Notes: generated by a model not told the origin, from the sequence alone. DNA of 64,000 nucleotides from an uncultured Aquimarina sp. (GCA_947500545.1 CANMSO010000001.1:186001-250000); one strand, 5' to 3'; counted from the stretch's first letter, positions 18,473-27,319 are shown. Numbers and translations are program-made.

Positions 18473-18497
18473 TTCTAAAATACCTTCAATTATAAAA

Positions 18498-18530
18498 AAT
18501 CCGATCTCCATTTTTAAGGTCGGATTTTTT
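18498..18530 (+). terminator. intrinsic terminator after the TonB-dependent receptor
   Basis: A ten-pair stem (18498-18507 with 18517-18526, one G-U) is followed by T residues. Confidence 0.8.
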
Positions 18531-18538
18531 ATTTGTTA

Positions 18539-18546
18539 TATTTTTG
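18539..18546 (+). promoter_or_regulatory. -7 promoter element upstream of the DUF6495-like gene
   Basis: TATTTTTG matches TAnnTTTG and lies about 15 bp before the start codon region, just past the receptor terminator. A matching -33 element is not obvious. Confidence 0.4.
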
Positions 18547-18560
18547 CAGTCAATTTTTTT

Positions 18561-19046
18561 ATGATGAAATACGCAAGACTTACAAAAGAGCAATTAGAAG
18601 AATTACATGTTGAGTTTATTAACTTCTTGGCTACACAATCTATTACGGGTGATGAGTGGGAGGATATTAAAACAAACAGACCCCAAGTAGCAGAAGAAGA
18701 GATTGATATTTTCAGTGATTTGGTATGGGAGAAAGTTTTATCTGGAGCTCAGTTTTTGGAGCATTTTTCTAAAAATCAGATCCACTTGTTTGAGTTAAAA
18801 GAGGATCAAATGCTTCTTATTGCTATAAAAGTAAATAACGAGTCGATTGATGTTACTACAAAAGAAGGTTACAACTGGTTGCGGGATAACCTAATCAATG
18901 ACGAGGTTGTTTTTTACAACGCTTCAAAAGAATATAATGAAGACAAAAACTTGGATAAGTTTAAACTGATAATGCAGGGAGCAAATATCACCAAGGGAGA
19001 ATTATATCATTATTTTTCTGAATTAATTCAAAACAGGAATCAATAA
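18561..19046 (+). CDS. conserved hypothetical protein (DUF6495-like)
   Basis: This 161-residue soluble protein has no signal peptide. The opening MKYARLTKEQLEELHVEFINFLA and the TGDEW and VLSGAQFLEHFSK segments resemble a conserved flavobacterial family that I recall as DUF6495; this family name is from memory. The acidic, helical character and lack of catalytic motif leave its role open. The start could be 18561 (MMKYAR) or the next ATG at 18564. It sits alone between the receptor and the convergent permease gene. Confidence 0.75.
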   Translation: MMKYARLTKEQLEELHVEFINFLATQSITGDEWEDIKTNRPQVAEEEIDIFSDLVWEKVLSGAQFLEHFSKNQIHLFELKEDQMLLIAIKVNNESIDVTTKEGYNWLRDNLINDEVVFYNASKEYNEDKNLDKFKLIMQGANITKGELYHYFSELIQNRNQ

Positions 19047-19099
19047 AAGTCGTTTTACGCTACTGTAATATGTGTTCTTGCTTTTTGTAGAAATTTTTC

Positions 19100-20335
19100 T
19101 TATTCGTATCGTAAAGATTCAATAGGGTCTTGTTTTGCTGCTTTTACCGCAGGATATAATCCAGATACTACGGCTGTTAGAAAAGAAGTTACAACTGCGG
19201 CTATAATTGCTAGCCAAGGAACTATAAACTCCAAATTAGAAAGAGAGGCAACGAGCGCTCCTACCGCAATACCAAGAATAATACCTAGTACACCGCCAAA
19301 TTGACCAATAATTACAGTTTCTAAAAAGAATTGCCCCGATATTGTATGTCTTTTTGCTCCCAACGCTTTTCTAACACCTATTTCTCGAGTGCGCTCTGTA
19401 ACCGAAACCAACATAATGTTCATTAATGCTATAGAAGATCCAAAAATCGTAATAATACTTATTATCCAGGCGGCATAGTACAGATAGGAAGTGATACTCG
19501 AAATCCGATTTAGCAGATCATCACTGCGTTCAAGCCCAAAATTATTTTCTTCTATTGGATTGAGACCTCTAATATTTCTGAAGGTAATAATAGCTTCGTC
19601 TTGAGCACCTTCCATAAATTGTTTGTCATCTACTTTTACACTAATGTTATAGTTTATGTTGGGAAGTGTGAATATAGAGCGTGCTAATTGTAATGGAATA
19701 AGAACTTTTAAGTCTTGATTATTTCTAAAGGTAGCTCCCTTGCTTTCTAGTAATCCAATAACCTTAAATTTCACTCCTCTGATGCTTAGAGTCTTGCCTA
19801 TGGGGTCCGTGTTTTTAAATATATTTTTTTTAAAATCTGAACCAATCAAACATACATGATTATTGTTTTCTATATCAAAAAAAGTAAAATTTCTTCCTTT
19901 GTCAATTTCAGTTCCAGTGTTTTCAAGATAATTTTCATTCACACCAAGTACAGAAGCTTCTGGATCTGTTTTTTCGTTTTCAAATTTTACTTCAGCACCA
20001 CTTGTTCCAGTAAATGAAACCGAAGTTTTGGAATAAGGATATTGAAATTTGTTATTAAACTGCCTGACATTACGGTAACTGATAATAGGGTTTATTTTTT
20101 CTCGATCTCTATTGTTTCTAGTCGCAAATTCATAACGCTGTATATTAAATGTATTAGCACCCATAGACGCAAAGTCACCTGCGATTGTTTTTTCTAATGC
20201 CCCTAAAAATGTAAGAATAGCCACTAGCGCAGTAATTCCTATTGCTATAATTAATACAGTAAGAATAGTTCTTAATACCTGACCCTTTATTGAGTCCATT
20301 GCAATGCGAACATTTTCTCTGAAAAGTGAAAACAT
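19100..20335 (-). CDS. MacB/FtsX-type ABC transporter permease
   Basis: This 411-residue inner-membrane permease has an N-terminal transmembrane helix (about 20-45), a large periplasmic MacB_PCD-type domain (about 46-285), and three C-terminal helices of the FtsX domain. The conserved cytoplasmic segment ERTREIGVRKALGAKRHTI precedes the third-last helix bundle, and PIESLRYE forms the tail. These proteins use ATP-driven mechanical force to act on lipoproteins, antibiotics or envelope substrates. The ATPase subunit and membrane-fusion partner are not encoded nearby, so the partners must be elsewhere. The substrate is unknown. Confidence 0.92.
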   Translation of the reverse strand: MFSLFRENVRIAMDSIKGQVLRTILTVLIIAIGITALVAILTFLGALEKTIAGDFASMGANTFNIQRYEFATRNNRDREKINPIISYRNVRQFNNKFQYPYSKTSVSFTGTSGAEVKFENEKTDPEASVLGVNENYLENTGTEIDKGRNFTFFDIENNNHVCLIGSDFKKNIFKNTDPIGKTLSIRGVKFKVIGLLESKGATFRNNQDLKVLIPLQLARSIFTLPNINYNISVKVDDKQFMEGAQDEAIITFRNIRGLNPIEENNFGLERSDDLLNRISSITSYLYYAAWIISIITIFGSSIALMNIMLVSVTERTREIGVRKALGAKRHTISGQFFLETVIIGQFGGVLGIILGIAVGALVASLSNLEFIVPWLAIIAAVVTSFLTAVVSGLYPAVKAAKQDPIESLRYE

Positions 20336-20542
20336 AATGAGTATGTATAGTGTGTTTCTAGTATTGGACTAAAAAAAGTATTTAAAGTTACTGAAAAAAC
20401 TAGATTTTTTATGTTTATAGGAAATGTCTTTATACTTTTTTTAGATATTTGCAGCCTTATAAGAAAGGAGCTTTAAGTTTCAGAGTAAACAATTGGTACA
20501 CTGAATCCCTAAAACGCTGACCTTAAACCGTAAATTAACGAA

Positions 20543-21913
20543 ATGGCACAAAAACCATCAATACCAAAAGGAACACGTGACTTTTCTCCAATAGAAGTGG
20601 CGAAGAGGAATTATATAATGAACACCATTAAGGAGCAGTTTCAAATATTTGGTTTTCATCCAATAGAGACTCCCAGTTTTGAGAACAGCGATACGTTGAT
20701 GGGAAAGTATGGGGAAGAAGGAGATCGGTTGATATTTAAAATATTAAATAGTGGAGACTATCTGAAAAAAGTAGATGATAACTTATATGCTAGTAAAGAA
20801 AGTAATAAAATTACTGCTAGAATAAGCGAGAAAGCACTTCGATATGATCTTACCGTCCCTTTTGCTCGTTATGTAGTGCAACATCAAAATGAAATCGATT
20901 TTCCTTTCAAAAGATATCAAATTCAACCAGTATGGCGGGCAGATAGACCTCAAAAAGGAAGGTTTAGAGAGTTTTTTCAATGTGATGCAGATGTCGTTGG
21001 GAGTACATCCTTATGGCAGGAGGTTGACTTTATTCAGTTGTACGATAATGTTTTTACAAAACTAAATCTTCAAGGAGTTACAATTAAGATTAATAACAGA
21101 AAAATACTGTCAGGTATAGCCGAAGTTATAGGAGCGAGCGATAAATTAATAGATTTTACGGTTGCATTGGATAAGCTTGATAAGATAGGAGAAGACGGGG
21201 TTAAGAAAGAAATGAGCGATAAAGGAATTTCTGAAGCCGCTATTGAGAAAGTTAAACCTCTTTTTAATTTTACAGGAACTACATCAGAGAAGATTAATAA
21301 ACTTAAGGATTTATTAGCCTCTTCAGAAGAAGGGATGCAAGGAGTAGAGGAGTTGCAATTCATTGTCAATACAATTAATGAAATCCCTCTGCAGACTGCT
21401 AATTTGGATCTTGATGTTACCCTTGCCAGAGGATTAAATTATTATACTGGAGCAATTTTTGAAGTTTCAGCTCCGAATACCGTTAAGATGGGTTCTATAG
21501 GAGGAGGTGGAAGGTATGATGATCTTACAGGAATTTTTGGATTGAAAGGGGTAAGTGGAGTAGGGATTTCTTTTGGACTGGACAGAATATATTTGGTTAT
21601 TGAAGAGTTAAATCTGTTTCCAAAAACCGTAGCACCTTCAACAAAAGCATTGTTTATTAATTTTGGCGAAGTAGAAGCGCTCTATTGTATGAAAACAATA
21701 AACTTACTGAGAAAAGAAGGAGTGATAGCAGAACTTTATCCAGACAATGCAAAAATGAAGAAGCAAATGGGATATGCAAATAAGAAGGAAATTCCATTTG
21801 TTATACTTGCAGGCACTTCAGAGATTGAAAATAAAACATTTACTGTAAAAGATATGAAGTCTGGTTCTCAGGAAGAAATTAATTTTGAGGATTTAAAAGT
21901 GCTTTTAAGATAA
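20543..21913 (+). CDS. hisS: histidine--tRNA ligase
   Basis: HisRS charges tRNA-His. The 456-residue class II synthetase shows motif 1 around the KGTRDF opening, motif 2 ([15 protein letters not shown], about residues 137-151), the histidine-specific ARGLNYYTG (about 302-310), and GGGGRYDDL with the motif 3 arginine in [10 protein letters not shown]. The C-terminal anticodon-binding domain starts near residue 370. A 200-bp AT-rich leader precedes it, and the lysine-rich lipoprotein gene follows after about 85 bp. Confidence 0.97.
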   Translation: MAQKPSIPKGTRDFSPIEVAKRNYIMNTIKEQFQIFGFHPIETPSFENSDTLMGKYGEEGDRLIFKILNSGDYLKKVDDNLYASKESNKITARISEKALRYDLTVPFARYVVQHQNEIDFPFKRYQIQPVWRADRPQKGRFREFFQCDADVVGSTSLWQEVDFIQLYDNVFTKLNLQGVTIKINNRKILSGIAEVIGASDKLIDFTVALDKLDKIGEDGVKKEMSDKGISEAAIEKVKPLFNFTGTTSEKINKLKDLLASSEEGMQGVEELQFIVNTINEIPLQTANLDLDVTLARGLNYYTGAIFEVSAPNTVKMGSIGGGGRYDDLTGIFGLKGVSGVGISFGLDRIYLVIEELNLFPKTVAPSTKALFINFGEVEALYCMKTINLLRKEGVIAELYPDNAKMKKQMGYANKKEIPFVILAGTSEIENKTFTVKDMKSGSQEEINFEDLKVLLR

Positions 21914-21999
21914 AATTTTAGTAAATTAATACTTCTTAAATTTAAGATTTGTATTACAAAAAAATCTTTTTAATCAAGTATAACCCTAAAATTAAAATT

Positions 22000-22494
22000 A
22001 TGAAAAAGACGATTTTGACTACTTTTCTTTGCCTACTACTTGTGTCTGTAATTTCCTGCAAAAAAGATCCTAAAACCGATAAGTTAGATGCAGTAGAGGT
22101 TGTTCAAGATTCAACAGATGTCACCATAGAAGAAGTCGTTGAAGAGAAAAAACCTGTGGTCAAGAAAAAGAAGAAAACGACTAAGAAAAAGAAGAAAAAG
22201 AAGAAAAAAACCGTGGTTGATGGAGCTATGCGCATTCCAGGGACTTCTATTAGTACAAACAATTCTTATTCAAAAAAGTATATAAGAGATTATGAAAAGT
22301 ATGTAAGAAATTATAAAAAAGCTGTAGAAGCACATGATATGGACTCTTTTCTTAAATTAAGTAGTGCTAGTAGTGATCTTTCTAGGCAATATAATCGCCT
22401 TATGAACATACTTCCTGGTGAAGAAATTGAAAAGTTGAGTGAATATATGCAGCTAAAATCAAAGCAAATTAATGAGCTATCTTCAAAGATGTGA
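22000..22494 (+). CDS. lysine-rich lipoprotein
   Basis: I do not recognise a family. From the ATG at 22000 the product has 164 residues; an earlier in-frame ATG at 21949 would place 17 residues before the signal peptide and is unlikely. The lipobox (SVISC, Cys at about 20) marks it as a lipoprotein. Residues about 30-50 are acidic, followed by a nearly uninterrupted Lys tract (about 55-75, KKKKK, TT, then nine Lys). The rest is helical and polar. The polybasic tract could bind LPS, nucleic acid or the cell wall, but this is speculation. Confidence 0.8.
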   Translation: MKKTILTTFLCLLLVSVISCKKDPKTDKLDAVEVVQDSTDVTIEEVVEEKKPVVKKKKKTTKKKKKKKKKTVVDGAMRIPGTSISTNNSYSKKYIRDYEKYVRNYKKAVEAHDMDSFLKLSSASSDLSRQYNRLMNILPGEEIEKLSEYMQLKSKQINELSSKM

Positions 22495-22524
22495 TTATAA
22501 ACATTGTATACAATATATTTGAAA

Positions 22525-22555
22525 AGCATCCTGAGTTGACTCAGGATGCTTTTTT
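22525..22555 (+). terminator. intrinsic terminator after the lysine-rich lipoprotein
   Basis: A perfect 11-pair stem (22525-22535 with 22540-22550) with a TTGA loop is followed by five T residues. Confidence 0.92.
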
Positions 22556-22762
22556 GTTAATTCAAAACATGTTTCTTTCTTATTGTATTTATCTCTTTTT
22601 TTAAAGAGTTTTTCTTGTACTTTATATTTTTCTACTATAAGATTTCTGATTATATCATTTTAATAATTATGATTATTAAAAACGGGGCTATTAACTCATT
22701 TAAAATGGGGTTATCAACTTCTAAATATATTAAATAGGTTAAGTAAGTTTAATAAATCAAAA

Positions 22763-23281
22763 ATGAGGAGTATGAGTGATATTAAATTTATTAATAATAA
22801 TGAGATAGAAGCAGAATGCTTTTCTCTCAAATTAACAGGTGCAGATTTGAAGATAGATTACTCACCAAGAAGAGAGAATAACTCACCAAATAGAAGAGCC
22901 TTGGTTCATGATTATAATGATGGACTCACAATAAACTGGGCAGGGGATTATCCAGGGGGCATTACATTGAATGGAGATGTAAAAATCTCAAAGATGTCGG
23001 GTACTCATCTTCGGATACATCATCATGATTTACATTTAGATAATGAAAACCGGAGAAATTCTTCTTCTGGGTCAAGACGTGCTTTGGTACATGATTTTAA
23101 TGATGGGTTGACTATTAACTGGGCGAATGATTATCCGGCAGGTGTAACGATTCGAGGAGATGTAAAATGCCCTGAAGGGCTTATTGTAAGTGGTCAAGAT
23201 ATCATTACATTGATTGAAGATATGCAAAATACAATTCAAAACTTGACAGATCGTATAGAATCAATAGAAGCAGGGGGTTAA
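22763..23281 (+). CDS. fibre-like repeat protein of unknown function
   Basis: This 172-residue protein has no signal peptide or membrane segment. It holds two copies of a roughly 31-residue block, at about residues 46-76 and 111-141. Each starts RRALVHD, runs through NDGLTINWA, and ends in a Gly-rich G-x-V/I-x-GDVK strand, with a His-rich segment between them. The final 25 residues are a short heptad-like coiled coil (LIEDMQNTI, LTDRIESIE). Repeated short strands plus a coiled coil resemble phage-tail-fibre or trimeric adhesin proteins, but I cannot name a family. The start could be 22763 or 22772. It leads a cassette with a zincin and a helical-repeat gene. Confidence 0.72.
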   Translation: MRSMSDIKFINNNEIEAECFSLKLTGADLKIDYSPRRENNSPNRRALVHDYNDGLTINWAGDYPGGITLNGDVKISKMSGTHLRIHHHDLHLDNENRRNSSSGSRRALVHDFNDGLTINWANDYPAGVTIRGDVKCPEGLIVSGQDIITLIEDMQNTIQNLTDRIESIEAGG

Positions 23282-23293
23282 AAAAAAAGAAAT

Positions 23294-23971
23294 ATGTTAT
23301 CAGTAAAAAGGGCACTTTCATGCATTGGGAGAGGAAATGGAACTTCTATTCTCAGAGATTTATTTGGGTACTGGGTTGTGCCTAAAGAAATTTCTGTTAA
23401 AGATCAGATAGAAGCTTTAGAAAATGAACATTATCATGTGAATGTGATAAGGGTAGCTCCCGAAGAGTATTTTAGTGGAGCGGTTAAGCAGATTTGTTAT
23501 TCGTTACAGATTACAAGAGAGATTTTTTCAAATGTTAATTTTGGTATAGGAAGAGTAGAGTGGTACGAAATATCTGCAGAACAGGCTGGTGACTTAGCAA
23601 TTACTGATAGCGAAGGGGAAGCTCAGGAATTGACAGAAGATTGGACTGTTCAAAACGATGGCCTTGATCTTTTTGTAGTAAGGTTAATGACCGATACTGA
23701 CGGGTGGTCGGCTGTTAACGGTAGTTGTGATAAAGATAGTAAGGGTTTTACAGGGTCTGTAGTAGAACTATATGAAGGAAATGATGATTATGCAGCAAAT
23801 GGCTTTGCTCATGAAATGGGACATTATCTTGGGTTAAGTCACATTTCTAATAGTACCAATTTTATTGGTAATAATGGAGCGTCTAATAGTAATACGGGGA
23901 TACTAAATTCTCAAGGAGTGACTATGAAGGAGCACTGTTTTGTTAAAAATCCATGTAACAATGAAGCTTGA
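23294..23971 (+). CDS. zincin metallopeptidase (HExxHxxGxxH, matrixin-like)
   Basis: The 225-residue product has the extended zinc motif HEMGHYLGLSH: His173, Glu174, His177 and His183 are the three zinc ligands plus catalytic Glu. A Met at 211 (GVTMKEHC) is a plausible Met-turn of a metzincin. There is no signal peptide, so it would need a non-Sec export route or act inside the cell. Cys residues at 145, 215 and 221 may form disulfides. It starts 12 bp after the fibre-like gene and ends 26 bp before the helical-repeat gene, so the three are probably one operon. Its substrate is unknown. Confidence 0.82.
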   Translation: MLSVKRALSCIGRGNGTSILRDLFGYWVVPKEISVKDQIEALENEHYHVNVIRVAPEEYFSGAVKQICYSLQITREIFSNVNFGIGRVEWYEISAEQAGDLAITDSEGEAQELTEDWTVQNDGLDLFVVRLMTDTDGWSAVNGSCDKDSKGFTGSVVELYEGNDDYAANGFAHEMGHYLGLSHISNSTNFIGNNGASNSNTGILNSQGVTMKEHCFVKNPCNNEA

Positions 23972-23997
23972 ACTAATAATTAATTGATGAGTCAGTT

Positions 23998-24987
23998 ATG
24001 AAAAATAATATTCAATATTTACTAGACTATAAACATAAAATCACGCAAGAGCTGCTTGAGAAATTGACAAAAAAAGATATTCAGAAATTATTTGAATTGT
24101 TTAAATCAAGAAAAGCAGGAATTCATTTAAAGAAGATTATTATTATATTATCGAGTATAGCACCAGATTTAATGAGGAATGAATTAGTAAAAATTCTTAT
24201 GGACCCTACCCAAGAAGAGTATTTTCGAATTTTATCTGCAAGCTGTCTAAATAATATTTATGACGATAAAACGGAAGAAATATATCATAAAGTTCTTTCA
24301 GGAAAGCAATCTATTGCCTTACAAATGAAACTCATAAAAGGCTTGGGGAAATTTGGAACAAAAAAATCACTTCCAATAATTAATAAAAAGTCTAACATAC
24401 AACAAATACAAGGAGTAATTAATCTTACAGAATTATTGATATCTAGTAGAAACAAAGTATTGAGCTCCATAAAATTTGACATATCGCAACAATATTTAGA
24501 TCCAATTGGTAAAAAAGAAAAAATTACACCTGTAGAAGATGAACATATTTTGCTTCAGAAATCAGATTATTATGGACTTAAAACTTCTCAGAAGGGATTT
24601 AGGTATAAATGTGGAGTATTTGATTTTTTTATTTTAAATAATAAAGAATTGGATATTAAACAAACAAGTCACATGCAACTTAGCTCAATAATTGCATCAA
24701 AATCAAGATATTGTAATGAGTATTACACGAAAATGTTAGTGTTTCTATTACCAAAAGAGAAAGAGGAGAGCAAAATTGTAGTGTTTAGAACTAATGGTTT
24801 ATTATCTTATGGAGGCAGTTTGCAAAGAGATGGAAGTTTTGTATTAAGAAATGTTAAAAAATTTGCTAACGATCAAGTCTATATCAAAGGAAAGTATAAA
24901 AAAGGTAAATTGGTTTTTGAGGAATTTTACTCTAGTAATAAGTTAACGAGAAAAAAAACACCTACAAAGACATTGACTATACGTTGA
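23998..24987 (+). CDS. helical-repeat (HEAT-like) protein of unknown function
   Basis: This 329-residue protein has no signal peptide. Roughly residues 15-165 look like paired helices of the HEAT/ARM kind (repeated hydrophobic positions with KxI/L endings such as MKLIKGLGKFGTKKSLP), which usually serve protein binding. The C-terminal half (about 185-329) is a strand-rich domain with several Tyr/Lys segments and a basic tail (RKKTPTKT). I recognise no family for it. It is the last gene of the cassette with the fibre-like and zincin genes and is followed by a bidirectional terminator. A scaffold or immunity role is possible but unproven. Confidence 0.7.
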   Translation: MKNNIQYLLDYKHKITQELLEKLTKKDIQKLFELFKSRKAGIHLKKIIIILSSIAPDLMRNELVKILMDPTQEEYFRILSASCLNNIYDDKTEEIYHKVLSGKQSIALQMKLIKGLGKFGTKKSLPIINKKSNIQQIQGVINLTELLISSRNKVLSSIKFDISQQYLDPIGKKEKITPVEDEHILLQKSDYYGLKTSQKGFRYKCGVFDFFILNNKELDIKQTSHMQLSSIIASKSRYCNEYYTKMLVFLLPKEKEESKIVVFRTNGLLSYGGSLQRDGSFVLRNVKKFANDQVYIKGKYKKGKLVFEEFYSSNKLTRKKTPTKTLTIR

Positions 24988-25020
24988 TGTGAAAGGGAAA
25001 ATACTATATGATAATAAAAA

Positions 25021-25046
25021 AGCTCCTGTTTTCAGGAGCTTTTTTT
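25021..25046. terminator. bidirectional terminator between the cassette and tRNA-Met
   Basis: A perfect eight-pair stem (25021-25028 with 25033-25040) and four-base loop has T residues on the right and an A run on the left. It can end the cassette on the plus strand and the tRNA on the minus strand. Confidence 0.85.
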
Positions 25047-25047
25047 G

Positions 25048-25121
25048 TAGCGAGAGGGGGGCACGATCCCCCGACCTCCGGGTTATGAATCCGACGCTCT
25101 AACCAACTGAGCTACCTCGCC
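25048..25121 (-). tRNA. tRNA-Met (CAU anticodon), probably elongator
   Basis: The 74-nt cloverleaf reads from 25121 down to 25048: acceptor arm GGCGAGG / TCTCGCT with two G-U pairs, D-arm GCTC / GAGC, anticodon loop TTCATAA (CAU), variable AGGTC, and T-stem GGGGG / CCCCC. The discriminator is A; the CCA is not encoded. The T-loop is ATCGTGC, so positions 54 and 58 are A and U rather than the usual U and A. A lysidine-type tRNA-Ile cannot be fully excluded, but the acceptor and anticodon stem look like elongator Met. Confidence 0.9.
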
Positions 25122-25320
25122 ATATTCTTTCATACTTAAGACAAATTTGGTATTAAAAGTGTTTTAAACAAAACTTACTTTTTTATAGTATGTCTTAAGA
25201 GGGTGCAAATATAAAAACAAAATAGATTGACGCAAACAATAATGCATAATTAATTTTTTTTTCATTGTCCTTTTAAAGTCGGTAATTAATCTATATATTG
25301 GCTTACCAACAATTAATGAT
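25122..25320. other. AT-rich intergenic region between tRNA-Met and the START-like gene
   Basis: The gap from 24988 to 25320 contains only the terminator, the tRNA and this 199-bp AT-rich stretch. It must carry the tRNA promoter (minus strand) and the START-like promoter (plus strand). No further gene or clear repeat is seen. Confidence 0.6.
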
Positions 25321-25713
25321 ATGTCTGAAAAAACAAAATATGAACTTGAATTTGTGGTACAGTCTTCACCGCAATTATTATATCAATATATATCCACACC
25401 TTCGGGACTCTCAGAATGGTTTGCTGACAATGTAAACTCAAGAGGTGAATTATTCACATTTATATGGGATGACTCTGAGGAAGAAGCTAAACTTTTGAGT
25501 AAAAAAAGTGGTGAGCGTATAAAATTTAGATGGGTAGCCGATGAAGATGATGGAAACGATTATTTTTTTGAATTACGTATTCAGGTAGATGAAATTACAA
25601 AGGATGTTTCTCTAATGGTTACGGATTACTCTGAAGACGATGAGATGGATGAAAATAAAATGCTTTGGGATAACATGATAAGTAACCTAAAACATGTATT
25701 AGGCTCTGCATAA
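25321..25713 (+). CDS. START-like (SRPBCC/AHSA1-type) domain protein
   Basis: This cytosolic 130-residue protein has the opening of the START-like family in Bacteroidota: YELEFVVQSSPQLLYQYIS (about residues 7-25), LSEWFADNV, then a very acidic middle (DDSEEEA, DEDDGNDYFF) and a C-terminal helix that ends in MISNLKHVLG. The helix-grip fold binds hydrophobic ligands, but no ligand is known. It stands just before the class IV aminotransferase gene with a 64-bp gap. Confidence 0.85.
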   Translation: MSEKTKYELEFVVQSSPQLLYQYISTPSGLSEWFADNVNSRGELFTFIWDDSEEEAKLLSKKSGERIKFRWVADEDDGNDYFFELRIQVDEITKDVSLMVTDYSEDDEMDENKMLWDNMISNLKHVLGSA

Positions 25714-25777
25714 TTCTTCTTTTTTTTGATTTAAATTTTACTCCCCATAAAAGATAAATGTTTATGGGACTTTTTTT

Positions 25778-26626
25778 ATGGTTAATCTTAATGGTAATTT
25801 ACTAGAGGACAGCAAAGCTACCCTTAGTTTAAAAAATAGAGGGTATGCCTATGGGGATGCCCTGTTCGAAACGATTCGAGTTAATTCTGGAGATATTTTG
25901 TTTTGGGAAGATCATTATTTTAGATTAATGGCTTCTATGCGAATTCTAAGAATGCAAATTCCTATGCAATTTACTCCTGAATTTCTTGAAAAAGAGATTT
26001 CTGGTCTTATTAAAGAAAATGGGCTAAGCAACTCTTCTGCTAGAGTAAAACTTATGGTGCATAGAGTTTCTGGCGGATTGTATACTCCTACTTCTAATGA
26101 GGTAGAGTATTCGATAACGACATCACGATTGGATTCAGGGTTTTATCAAATTATAGATCAGGCCAATGAGGTTACTCTTTTCAAAGACCACTATATTATT
26201 GCTGATCTTCTTTCAACATTAAAATCAAACAACAAAATAGTTAATGTTTTAGGAGGGATTTTTGCTGCAGAAAATGGTTTTGATAATTGTTTGTTGATGA
26301 ATTCTAATAAGATGATTATCGAGGCGTTAAATGGTAATTTGTTTCTAGTAAAAGATAATAAAATAAAAACTCCACCTATATCGGATGGGTGTCTTAAAGG
26401 TGTGTTACGAACACAATTATTAAGAATTCTTGAAAAATTACCAGAGTATGAAGTAGAAGAAGCTTCTGTTTCTCCTTTCGAATTACAAAAAGCAGATGAG
26501 TTATTTATTACAAATGTTGTTGGCGGAATTCAACCAATTACTAAATTTAGAAAAAAAGAATACGATACTAAGATAAGTAGGAGGTTATTGGGAGTCTTAA
26601 ATGCAAGTATACGCTTAGGAAACTAA
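25778..26626 (+). CDS. class IV (fold type IV) PLP-dependent aminotransferase or lyase
   Basis: This 282-residue enzyme belongs to the branched-chain aminotransferase / 4-amino-4-deoxychorismate lyase family. It has the N-terminal RGYAYGDALFETIRV block (about residues 23-37), a candidate PLP lysine near 150 in the STLKSNNK region, NGNLFLVKDNKI, and the ELFITNVVGGIQPI motif near the C-terminus. The family members share a fold but differ in reaction. The choice between IlvE-like and PabC-like function cannot be made from sequence alone, and the missing pabA/pabB neighbours leave PabC unsupported by context. Confidence 0.85.
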   Translation: MVNLNGNLLEDSKATLSLKNRGYAYGDALFETIRVNSGDILFWEDHYFRLMASMRILRMQIPMQFTPEFLEKEISGLIKENGLSNSSARVKLMVHRVSGGLYTPTSNEVEYSITTSRLDSGFYQIIDQANEVTLFKDHYIIADLLSTLKSNNKIVNVLGGIFAAENGFDNCLLMNSNKMIIEALNGNLFLVKDNKIKTPPISDGCLKGVLRTQLLRILEKLPEYEVEEASVSPFELQKADELFITNVVGGIQPITKFRKKEYDTKISRRLLGVLNASIRLGN

Positions 26627-27187
26627 TTAATTGTAAGTTGGATTTTCTGGAGCATTGGACCAAAGCATATATTCACCACCTAGTTCAATCATTTTTTCTT
26701 TCCAGAAAGTGTCATAAGATTTTCCAAAAATGTTTTTACTATAATTATTCTCTACTATGACCCATGAATTTGCTTCTAGTTCTTGATTAAGTTGTTCAGA
26801 GTCCCAACCAGAGTATCCTAAAAAAAACCGAATTTCGTTGGCTGTAATTTTGTTTTCGGCAATTAGTTTCGAAACTACCGCAAAATCGCCTCCCCAATAA
26901 ATCCCTCCAGATATTTCTACACTATTAGGGATTAAATCAGGAATTTTATGTATAAAATATAGATTATCTTGTTCAACCGGTCCTCCGTTATAGATTTTAA
27001 ATTCTGCTTCGATTTCTGGTACAAGATCGGCAAGAAGATATTCAAGTGGTTTATTCATGATAAAACCAATAGATCCCTGCTCGCTATGATCCGCAAGTAG
27101 AACTACAGAGCGATTAAAAGACACATCTCCAATAATAGATGGCTCTGCTATTAAAAGATGTCCTTTTGAGGGTTGAAGTGATATCAT
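26627..27187 (-). CDS. YqgE/AlgH-family protein
   Basis: The 186-residue cytosolic protein shows the family pattern: KGHLLIAEPSIIGDVSFNRSVVLLADHSEQGSIGFIMNKPL (key residues from about 7 to 47), a GGPVEQDNLYFIH segment (about 79-91), a FFLGYSGWDSEQLNQE motif (about 131-146) and a short C-terminal tail ending near WSNAPENPTYN. AlgH-like proteins have no settled function; a transcription-regulator role in alginate synthesis was proposed for Pseudomonas. It is convergent with the aminotransferase gene, whose stop codon ends directly at its stop codon. Its upstream neighbour is HU. Confidence 0.92.
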   Translation of the reverse strand: MISLQPSKGHLLIAEPSIIGDVSFNRSVVLLADHSEQGSIGFIMNKPLEYLLADLVPEIEAEFKIYNGGPVEQDNLYFIHKIPDLIPNSVEISGGIYWGGDFAVVSKLIAENKITANEIRFFLGYSGWDSEQLNQELEANSWVIVENNYSKNIFGKSYDTFWKEKMIELGGEYMLWSNAPENPTYN

Positions 27188-27272
27188 ATAATGATTTTGA
27201 TTATCTTAAAGCTAAATAATTATTTCTAATAATCAAAGTGGATGAGCTTTTTTTGTGGTAAAACCATAAAAA

Positions 27273-27298
27273 AAGCCTCTAATTAAAGAGGCTTTTAA
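27273..27298 (-). terminator. intrinsic terminator of the HU gene
   Basis: A perfect eight-pair stem (27273-27280 with 27287-27294), loop AATTAA, has an A run on its left, which is a T run on the minus strand. Confidence 0.85.
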
Positions 27299-27319
27299 AT
27301 AATATCGAAAACGAACTGA

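Noticed and set aside
25048..25121. tRNA-Ile with lysidine (CAU anticodon)
   Set aside because: The acceptor stem and anticodon stem resemble elongator tRNA-Met more than the tRNA-Ile2 type; still not fully excluded.
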